Source: JACPSX01 sp035288405 [NCBI: bacterium] (GTDB taxonomy: Bacteria > JACPSX01). Taken from it: a stretch of 28,349 nt of DNA. Shown here piece by piece: positions 22,215-28,349 of this stretch. A program made the position numbers and the translations under genes. The notes beneath the pieces are model-generated. The model was given only the letters and a program-made list of their open reading frames with translations, was not told the origin of the DNA and did no database searches. The stretch covers positions 1-28,349 of the forward strand of contig DATEAK010000330.1 of NCBI GenBank assembly GCA_035288405.1. The letters run 5' to 3'. Positions within the stretch are counted from its first letter, which is position 1. Each line of letters opens with the position of its first letter.

Positions 22215-24509
22215 TTATTTTGTCTTCATCTCGAAGACTCCATCCCAGTCCGCAGGGGGTGAGTCAACGATCAAATCCTTGCACCGCTCGATGTACAACT
22301 TGCAGACGCTATCGGTGGGATAGATCCCAAGCGCTTTCGTGAACAGCTCGATGGCCCGCTCCCACTGCCGGTCCCTGTAGCAACCCATCCCCTCCGTATA
22401 GACTTGCAGGAACTCTCCCTCCTGGTTGCCTTGGCCGTCAGACTTTCCCCGCAACTCGAAGATGCGCACAGGCATATTCTTCCCCACAACCCTCACTGAA
22501 TCGAGCTCCCTCACATGAAAGGCCCCTTTGATCACGTTACAAGTGAACTCGCTGATGATCACGTTCGTGTGGTACTGCTTGTTGGCGCCTTCGAGCCGCG
22601 ATCCAAGGTTCACACTGTCGCCCGTGACTGTATAGTCAAACCTCTTGCTCGACCCCATGTTCCCCACCACCATAGGCCCCGTATTGACGCCAACGCCAAT
22701 ATCGAAAACGGGGATGTTCTGTTCTTTCCACCTCGCCTGCAGACGTTTGAGCTCCGAAAGCATGTCAAGAGCCACCGTACACGCCCTGTGTGCGTGATCG
22801 GGCTGCGGGATCGGAGCGCCAAACACCGCCATGATCGCATCTCCCATGTACTTGTCGAGGAGGCCGTCTTTGGCCAGGATCAGGTCTGTCATGGCCGTCA
22901 GGTACTCGTTCAGCAGGTGTACGAGTGCCTCGGGTTCCAATTTCTCTGAGACGCTCGTGAACCCGCGAATGTCGGAAAACAGAACGGTTAGCTCCCTTTT
23001 CTCTCCTCCCAGCTTAAGCATCTGGGGATTCTTTAGGACCTCGTTTACGACGGATGGATTCAGATACTGTTGGAAAGCCCCCTTGACTTTTCTCTTCTCC
23101 CGTTCCTCCGTCATGAAACGGTAAGAGATGACGCCCACAAAGCAAAGGACGATCGAGAAGGAAGGATAGATGAGGTTCAACCACATCCGATACTTAGCAA
23201 ACATGACGTACGCAAAATAGAAATAGCCGCCTAAAAGGGCCAGAGAAAATAGAGGTCCCCAAAGCTTGGGCAAACGGGGGAGAATCACTCCGGACCCAAG
23301 TCCAAACAGGAGGACGAAAAATAAATCAAGAAACGTCATCCAATCGGCCCTTTCAAGAAAGCTTGCATGGATGATGTTCTCGACCACGTTGGCGTGTTTT
23401 TCCACGCCGGGAAGCGCCTTGGACAAGGGGGTCACCTTCTGATCGTACAGGCCTGTGGCGGTAGCCCCGACAAGGACGGCCTTACCCTGAAATGTCTCCG
23501 GAGGCACCCGTCCATCGAGGACATCGGTAAAAGAATAGCGAGGAAAGGTGTTCGAGTATCCGTTGTAATTAATCAACATGCGCATGCGCTCATCCGTTGG
23601 AACAAGCATATCATTTATCTCTATCCCTTCCCCGAAGTTCGCGATGATCTCATCCGGCGGCACTCCCAGATAAGTTCGAGCCACCTGGAAGGCAAAAGAA
23701 GGGTAATAGGATCCTTGGTACTGAACCAGCAGAATCTCCCAGCGCGCGACGCCGTCGATATCGGGCCTCATGTTGGCGTGACCGACAGCCAATGCATACT
23801 TACCCAGCACTTCGAGAGGAGCAGTGAGGTTAGCGGCAACAATCGGGGGAATCAGGCGCGTGACCTCTTTGTTCTTTAGGAGCTTGAACTCCGATTTTCT
23901 CAAGTAAGGAGGAGCGGGCCTCCCGGTTGTGACCACTCCTGCGGTAGGCCCTTTGACCGGGGACCCGGCTTCCGGGTGCAGGACAGGAGCATCGACTCCA
24001 TCAAAAAACATAGCGAGTACCACGGAGCCTGATCCTCTGATGGCTTCGCCAAGGAGGTAGTCATTGTCTGCTTTCCTCTCCTGCTCTTCCAGGAGTTTGG
24101 AAAACCGTCGCCCCTGGTCACTCTGACGCTCAAGGCCCAGAACATTGTATCTTTCCCGCAGCGTACGGATCTGTTTGAGATCCGCGCTAACCTCGGGTTC
24201 GCTGAAGATAATATCAAAGCCGATGACCCGCGGTTTCCCCGTGGAAATTTTGTTGATCAGATCCGCCATGCGGGAACGGGGCCAGGGCCACCGGCCAATC
24301 CGTTCAATACTCTTGTCATCGAGGGCCACAATCACAGTCTCAGATCCGACCTTCTTTTGCCCCCGTAACTTAAAGCGTAGATCGAGAGTCTTCAACTCCA
24401 GAGACTCGAACATGGCAAGATCAGAACCGATAAAGAGAAGGACCGCTACAAACAAGGTAATGAGGGCGCTGAGCCAGAAGGCTGACATTCTTAAACGAGG
24501 AAATCTCAT
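22215..24509 (-). CDS. CHASE2-domain transmembrane adenylate cyclase with C-terminal TPR
   Basis: 764 residues. One N-terminal membrane segment (~11-29), a periplasmic CHASE2 domain (~35-385; DDKSIERIGRWPWPR, GKAVLVGATATGLYD), three membrane segments (~392-464), and a class III cyclase domain (~505-690). Metal-binding D513 (VLFSDIRGFT) and D557 (KYMGDAIMAVFGAP) are present, with K553 and T627 as the purine-selecting pair, typical of adenylate rather than guanylate cyclases of the IIIb type, and N634 and R638 in VNLGSRLEG. The last ~65 residues form about one TPR unit (GMGCYRDRQWERAIELFTKAL). It should turn an outside signal into cAMP. The ATG at 24509 has GGAGAAGGG upstream; a TTG at 24515 is less likely. 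Confidence 0.93.
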   Translation of the reverse strand: MRFPRLRMSAFWLSALITLFVAVLLFIGSDLAMFESLELKTLDLRFKLRGQKKVGSETVIVALDDKSIERIGRWPWPRSRMADLINKISTGKPRVIGFDIIFSEPEVSADLKQIRTLRERYNVLGLERQSDQGRRFSKLLEEQERKADNDYLLGEAIRGSGSVVLAMFFDGVDAPVLHPEAGSPVKGPTAGVVTTGRPAPPYLRKSEFKLLKNKEVTRLIPPIVAANLTAPLEVLGKYALAVGHANMRPDIDGVARWEILLVQYQGSYYPSFAFQVARTYLGVPPDEIIANFGEGIEINDMLVPTDERMRMLINYNGYSNTFPRYSFTDVLDGRVPPETFQGKAVLVGATATGLYDQKVTPLSKALPGVEKHANVVENIIHASFLERADWMTFLDLFFVLLFGLGSGVILPRLPKLWGPLFSLALLGGYFYFAYVMFAKYRMWLNLIYPSFSIVLCFVGVISYRFMTEEREKRKVKGAFQQYLNPSVVNEVLKNPQMLKLGGEKRELTVLFSDIRGFTSVSEKLEPEALVHLLNEYLTAMTDLILAKDGLLDKYMGDAIMAVFGAPIPQPDHAHRACTVALDMLSELKRLQARWKEQNIPVFDIGVGVNTGPMVVGNMGSSKRFDYTVTGDSVNLGSRLEGANKQYHTNVIISEFTCNVIKGAFHVRELDSVRVVGKNMPVRIFELRGKSDGQGNQEGEFLQVYTEGMGCYRDRQWERAIELFTKALGIYPTDSVCKLYIERCKDLIVDSPPADWDGVFEMKTK

Positions 24510-24575
24510 AGACAAACCCTTCTCCCCGGGGATACGCGTGAAAAATGGTGTTCCGCCAGACCCCAGTTCATTGGG

Positions 24576-25796
24576 CTATCCTCCCGATGTCCTCTTCTTT
24601 AATTTTTCGATGGCCCATCTGGCCCGCTTTCCCACCTCGCCTTCCCTTTCTGTTTGCTCAAGGTACATGAGGGGCCCCAGGGCTTCCGGACGACCTAGCC
24701 GACCCAACGACTCAGCCGCGAAGGCCCTTACCCAGGAGTCCGGATCCCCCAGCAAACCAATGAGGGGTCCGTAGGCGCTCTCAACCCCCAGAAAACCTAG
24801 CGCCAACGCCGAAAAGGCCTTAAGGTTCGTATCCCTCCCGGAAAGGCCGGCAACGAGCTTACCGTTTATCTTCTTCTCGCCGATGAAGCCCAGAGCGAAA
24901 GCAGCAGACTGGCGCACTTCACCATTGGAGTCGGACAACAATTCGGCCAGGGGGGCAGCCGAGGTCTTTCCCCCAATGAATCCCAGGGCACTTGCCGCGT
25001 ACTTCCGGACGGCGGGTGCCTGATCCTTAAGACGCCTCACAAGAGCTGGCTCGGCGCGCTCATCGTGCACGGCGTTAAACGCCAGCGCGGAAAACGTCCG
25101 ATGAAGAGCATTTTTGCTCGTCAGTTCCTGGATCAGAAAAGAGTTCGGGCTTTTTACCTGTCCAACCCGGCGGATAAAATCAATCACATTCCGGGCAAAT
25201 ACCCGCTGCTGGTTCTGCCCCTGCCCGTCCTTGGCCTGCGTGAGAAATTGCAGGATGTTCTGGTTCCTTGGGTGCGCGATTCCCACCGCCGCAAAATCCG
25301 GAAGGTCCGCTTTGTTCTCTTGCATTGCACTAAGCAGGGCATCGATGACACGATCATCCTGGATCTCCATGAGCGCATGAGCGGCAAACCTCCTAACCCA
25401 CTCGCTTTCGTCCCTCAAGCGACCCACCAGAGCATTGACCTCCTTCTCGCTGTCGTGGAATTTGAAAAAAGCAAGGGACCGGGCCGCGAAAAGCCGCACC
25501 TCGTCGTCCGGGTCTTCGAGAGCTTCCAAGAGGGGCGCCACCGCCCCCCGTTCTCTCGTGGTGCCGAGTTCTCTGGCCGCTTCGGCCCGCTGCTCCGGCT
25601 TGCCTGTTTTCAGAACCTTAATCCACCTATCCCTGGCCGGTGCCGATGAAGCCGTCGAGCGCGGGGTCTCTTTTCGCTCCAGTGCCAGGGCCGGTCTCTC
25701 CAGCACACCCAAAAGAAACAAAAGACAGAGAAGGAGCGAGATGAATGCGGTCGGAATTGGATTCAGGTGACCTCCAAGGCTGTCAAATCGTTTCAT
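24576..25796 (-). CDS. Exported HEAT-repeat protein
   Basis: 406 residues. A signal peptide is visible (FISLLLCLLFLLGVLERPALA, cleavage after ALA at about residue 40), so the protein should act outside the cytosol. The remainder is a run of HEAT-like repeats of about 30 residues, seen in AVAPLLEALEDPDDEVRLFAA, ALVRRLKDQAPAVRKYAA, PLAELLSDSNGEVRQSAA and PLIGLLGDPDSWVRAFAA, a scaffold for protein binding with no catalytic motif. The ATG at 25796 has GGTGAGG upstream and lies 11 bases after the CHASE2-only gene stop, so the two are cotranscribed. The cyclase gene begins 66 bases downstream. It is a candidate bridge between the two CHASE2 proteins. Confidence 0.88.
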   Translation of the reverse strand: MKRFDSLGGHLNPIPTAFISLLLCLLFLLGVLERPALALERKETPRSTASSAPARDRWIKVLKTGKPEQRAEAARELGTTRERGAVAPLLEALEDPDDEVRLFAARSLAFFKFHDSEKEVNALVGRLRDESEWVRRFAAHALMEIQDDRVIDALLSAMQENKADLPDFAAVGIAHPRNQNILQFLTQAKDGQGQNQQRVFARNVIDFIRRVGQVKSPNSFLIQELTSKNALHRTFSALAFNAVHDERAEPALVRRLKDQAPAVRKYAASALGFIGGKTSAAPLAELLSDSNGEVRQSAAFALGFIGEKKINGKLVAGLSGRDTNLKAFSALALGFLGVESAYGPLIGLLGDPDSWVRAFAAESLGRLGRPEALGPLMYLEQTEREGEVGKRARWAIEKLKKRTSGG

Positions 25797-25807
25797 CACT
25801 GAACACC

Positions 25808-26890
25808 TCACCTTGCTCGCGATGGCCACTTTGAGAGAAGTGCATCAATCGCCGTGGCTAGCAGCTCTGTCCCTGGATGATAAGACGATACAGGTGTTGG
25901 ATGATAATCCGAAAGCCCGGTCGCGTTGACCCCGATGATGACAATTGCCCCCTGAAGAGGCGCAGACAGATCTTCTCCCCCAAGCACTCGTTCCGCGGAG
26001 ACACGTGGGAAACGGCTGCCCGGAGCTGTAAATGAAAGAGGGATGTCTCCCGCGGAATCGACCGGAATGTTCACGTCTTCCGTCTCGATACGGTCGCCCG
26101 GGTGCACAATGACCTTGGATAAGGTTAGTTTCTTGAGCCAGCTCACCAGGGCGAGCGGCAAGGAAGGATACACTTCTCCCCTATAGGACACCACGAGGGT
26201 GCCTCGTCGCACGAGTCCCGGGCCGGCCCCGCTCCCCCGAGATTCCGGGAACACGTTGACGAATCCCAACCCCGCTGCCTTTCGAGCAAAGAGAGGAACG
26301 GGGAACAACAGCCCATTTGCCTCCCGTAGCTCGTCAATCGATTCTCGCCCTTTGGCGAGAGCATTCCTTTGGAGAAGCGTAAGGCGCTCCAACTCGGGAG
26401 TAACTCCTTGCCTTTCAAACTGAAAAGCAAAGGCAAGAAATACGTTCCCACTCGCGCCGATAGAATCGGCCAGCTCCCTGTCCTTCTCAGGAAACTGTAC
26501 ATCGCTTTCGCTCAACAAGAGATCAACAACAACCGCCTTGGGAGAGAACTTCTCCGTAGCACGAAGGAGTCTTGCTTGGAGATCACGAGGCCATGGCCAT
26601 CGTCCAAATCTTGCCAGGCTGGCATCATCGATATCAACAATAACAAAGCCGGAAGCATTGGCCGGAAAACTTGTAGCAGGGACGCAGAGGAGGGCCAAAA
26701 GCATAAACGCGAAAATCATCGGCATGCGAGAAACTAGCTTTTGGATTGGTGCCATAGGAAAGGAGAGGCTTTCTCCGGAACCTGGGGTCTTCGCCATGAG
26801 CGATTCGCAGGAAAATAAGCCCGCAGAGCCCCGATGACAGCAGTCCGCTGGACCTGTAGTCCGCACTCGCAGGTTGGATCGCCGGATCAT
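25808..26890 (-). CDS. Free-standing CHASE2-domain protein
   Basis: 360 residues with a single hydrophobic segment (~57-78, FAFMLLALLCV) acting as signal peptide or anchor and then a CHASE2 domain: VIVDIDDASLARFGRWPWPR, KAVVVDLLLSESD, YPSLPLALVSWL and GAIVIIGVNATGLSDYHPTP. It ends directly after the domain, with no membrane segments, cyclase or kinase following. The same motifs in the same order occur in the cyclase two genes away, so the two are paralogues. The ATG at 26890 has GAGG upstream but gives an unusually long N-terminus before the signal; ATGs at 26797, 26755 and 26725 lack a ribosome site. First gene of the cluster. Confidence 0.85.
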   Translation of the reverse strand: MIRRSNLRVRTTGPADCCHRGSAGLFSCESLMAKTPGSGESLSFPMAPIQKLVSRMPMIFAFMLLALLCVPATSFPANASGFVIVDIDDASLARFGRWPWPRDLQARLLRATEKFSPKAVVVDLLLSESDVQFPEKDRELADSIGASGNVFLAFAFQFERQGVTPELERLTLLQRNALAKGRESIDELREANGLLFPVPLFARKAAGLGFVNVFPESRGSGAGPGLVRRGTLVVSYRGEVYPSLPLALVSWLKKLTLSKVIVHPGDRIETEDVNIPVDSAGDIPLSFTAPGSRFPRVSAERVLGGEDLSAPLQGAIVIIGVNATGLSDYHPTPVSSYHPGTELLATAIDALLSKWPSRAR

Positions 26891-26967
26891 GGCAAACCTC
26901 GAAATGAGTGCGCAAAGGAAAAGTGGGAACCCAAATGGCCCCCCCCAACTACCGGCATTCCCTCTTT

Positions 26968-26996
26968 TTTATAGAGTCGAATCTAATGAAAAGCAA
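26968..26996 (-). promoter_or_regulatory. Candidate promoter of the CHASE2/HEAT/cyclase cluster
   Basis: Minus strand TTGCTT (26991-26996), 17-base spacer, TATAAA (26968-26973), in the AT-rich divergent region. The leader of about 70 bases includes a run of eight G (C on the + strand at 26939-26946). Confidence 0.5.
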
Positions 26997-27123
26997 CGGG
27001 TTTTCCAAATAAAAACAAAATAATGTCACGCTTTCAGATCATTTGCGACCCGCGATCTTAGGACAGGCAGGTTTAACGCTGGGATCAAAGCAGCTTGCTG
27101 GGGACCCAGGGAACCTTTGCCCC

Positions 27124-27152
27124 TTGACATTGCGCGTCCCAACCGTTACAGT
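27124..27152 (+). promoter_or_regulatory. dksA: Promoter of the dksA homologue
   Basis: Perfect TTGACA (27124-27129), 17-base spacer, TACAGT (27147-27152), giving a leader of about 40 bases before the ATG at 27198. Confidence 0.65.
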
Positions 27153-27197
27153 AATTCTTATTTTTGGGGAGCTTGTAGCAAAGCTGCAAGTGGTAAG

Positions 27198-27557
27198 ATG
27201 GATGAAGCAACTTTAAACCTTTTCCGTGAACTCCTGTTCAAGAAAAAGCAGGGTCTGCAAATCGGTCCCCTCAATGAGGGAATTCAAGTGGTCAAGGAAG
27301 ATCTCCCCGATACGATCGACCGCTCGGCCCTCGAGAGCGACCGCAATTTTGCCCTCCGCCTGAAGGACCGCGAGCGCAAGCTGATCAAGAAGATTGACGA
27401 GGCCTTGAAGCGCATCGAGACCGGCGATTTCGGTATTTGCGAGGCCTGTGGAGAGGAAATCGGTGTGGAACGCTTGAAGGTCCGTCCGGAAGCCACCCTC
27501 TGTATCGCCTGCAAAGAAGAGCAAGAGAAGCGTGAAAAGCTCCAGGAGTTGAGTTAG
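27198..27557 (+). CDS. dksA: DksA/TraR-family RNA polymerase-binding regulator
   Basis: 119-residue protein that should bind the RNA polymerase secondary channel and, with ppGpp, reset promoter activity. The coiled-coil tip keeps the DxxD acidic pair (LPDTIDRSALE), matching E. coli D71 and D74. RDRERKLIKKIDEALKRIETGDFG is close to E. coli. The zinc finger has four cysteines (CEACG...CIACK). E. coli DksA has 151 residues; this one lacks most of the N-terminal globular region, like short homologues in other lineages. The ATG at 27198 lies after the promoter; the open frame extends upstream through it. Its stop overlaps the stop of the convergent ABC gene. Confidence 0.9.
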   Translation: MDEATLNLFRELLFKKKQGLQIGPLNEGIQVVKEDLPDTIDRSALESDRNFALRLKDRERKLIKKIDEALKRIETGDFGICEACGEEIGVERLKVRPEATLCIACKEEQEKREKLQELS

Positions 27558-28309
27558 CTCCCGGGAAGTCCCAGAGCCGCCAGAATTTCCTTCTGGAGCG
27601 CAATCAGCCTGGGATCATCAATCTGCCGCACCCGAGGGACATCTACCGGGACGGTCTTCATAATCGTGGCCGGCCTGCTGCCGAACAGGTGCACGCGATC
27701 CGCCAGGTACACGGCCTCCAAAGCATTATGAGTCACAAAGAGAACCGTCCTGCGGTCTTCACGCCAGATGCGCAGGAGCTCCTGGCGCATCGTGCGGGCT
27801 GTGAGTTCGTCCAGATGGCTGAAAGGCTCATCCATCAGCAGAATATCCGGATCGATGACCAGCGCCCGGGCAATGGCAACCCGCTGCTGCATTCCTCCCG
27901 ATAGGGATAGAGGGTATTCATCCACGAACTGCTCCAGCCCTACGAGCTTCACGTAATGGCTTACCCGGTCGGTCCACTCCGAGCGCGGGATTTGCCGCGC
28001 CTCCATGACGAAGTGGAGATTTTCCCGCACGGTACGCCAGTTGAGAAGCCGGCTTTTTTGGAAAACATAGCCTGTCCTCACGGGCGTGACTTCTAGGCTT
28101 TTTCCCCCCACGGTCACCGTGCCGCCGTCGGTTTCCATCAATCCCGCCAGGATGTTCAAGATCGTGGATTTTCCGCAACCGGAAGGCCCCAGGAGACAGC
28201 AAAATTCTCTTTCCTCTACAGAAAAGCTGATTCCCCCGAGGACAGGAAGCGGCGTCCCGTTCTGCAACTGGAAGGTCTTATGAAGATCCTCTATCACCAA
28301 GAAGGACAT
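27554..28309 (-). CDS. ABC transporter ATP-binding protein, nitrate/sulfonate/taurine type
   Basis: 251-residue ATPase of the NrtD/SsuB/TauB group that powers an importer for a small anion or sulfonate. Walker A GPSGCGKST (41-49), Q-loop YVFQKSRLLNWRTV, signature LSGGMQQRVAIARAL, Walker B ILLMDEP followed by FSHLDELTA, and the H-loop in FVTHNALEAVYLADRV. The permease and binding-protein genes would lie beyond the right edge. The ATG at 28309 gives the usual MSFLVIEDLHKTF start; the frame stays open to the window edge, so a longer form cannot be excluded. It shares the four-base TTAG with the dksA stop. Confidence 0.88.
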   Translation of the reverse strand: MSFLVIEDLHKTFQLQNGTPLPVLGGISFSVEEREFCCLLGPSGCGKSTILNILAGLMETDGGTVTVGGKSLEVTPVRTGYVFQKSRLLNWRTVRENLHFVMEARQIPRSEWTDRVSHYVKLVGLEQFVDEYPLSLSGGMQQRVAIARALVIDPDILLMDEPFSHLDELTARTMRQELLRIWREDRRTVLFVTHNALEAVYLADRVHLFGSRPATIMKTVPVDVPRVRQIDDPRLIALQKEILAALGLPGS

Positions 28310-28349
28310 GGAGTACTTTACCCCCGGGAGGATTACATCAGGGTTACAG

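Overview
The window comes from a G+C-rich, Gram-negative-type bacterium. This is suggested by exported proteins with signal peptides, a DksA-type RNA polymerase regulator, CHASE2/FecR signalling proteins, and short palindromic repeats scattered between genes. The taxon cannot be fixed from sequence alone. The gene mix would fit lineages such as NC10, Nitrospirota or Desulfobacterota, but that is a guess. No rRNA, tRNA, CRISPR array, transposase or phage gene was seen.

Layout. (1) 1-4868, minus strand: a biotin block. An aldo/keto reductase, a zinc-ribbon NUDIX hydrolase, bioF and the start of bioA run as one close-packed unit; bioB lies upstream on the same strand with its own candidate promoter. 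The BioB lacks three of the four classical auxiliary-cluster ligands. The bioA gene runs off the left edge, where the last 28 bases look like an assembly fold-back. (2) 4869-8648: palindromic repeats, a structured leader, a pseudo-receiver/cupin protein, a hybrid histidine kinase with a Rossmann-like N-terminus, and a Lon-substrate-binding-domain protein. (3) 8649-12603, minus strand: an operon of a SnoaL-like protein, a DUF309-like protein and a natural GlcD-GlcE fusion, with no GlcF. (4) 12684-14057: an M24 peptidase gene bracketed by two copies of one palindromic repeat. (5) 14056-19331: an Lrp/AsnC regulator divergent from gltB, whose product is of NADPH type but has no gltD next to it. 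(6) 19489-26890: after a small orphan gene, a minus-strand signalling cluster: free CHASE2 protein, exported HEAT-repeat protein, CHASE2-adenylate cyclase-TPR, a CRP-like operator, an exported FecR protein with about 370 residues of Ala/Gln/Thr-rich sequence, and a 58-residue ORF coupled to it by a TAATG overlap. (7) 27124-28349: a dksA homologue with a good promoter, its stop overlapping that of a convergent NitT/TauT-type ABC ATPase.

The most system-like region is the CHASE2/HEAT/cyclase/FecR cluster. Two paralogous CHASE2 domains, an exported helical-repeat protein, a cAMP-making enzyme, a candidate cAMP-receptor site and an envelope FecR protein suggest an envelope-to-cAMP signalling pathway. 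The domains are known; the combination and the role are inference. The BioB variant, the GlcDE fusion without GlcF, the gltB without gltD and the repeat families are the other points worth following up.
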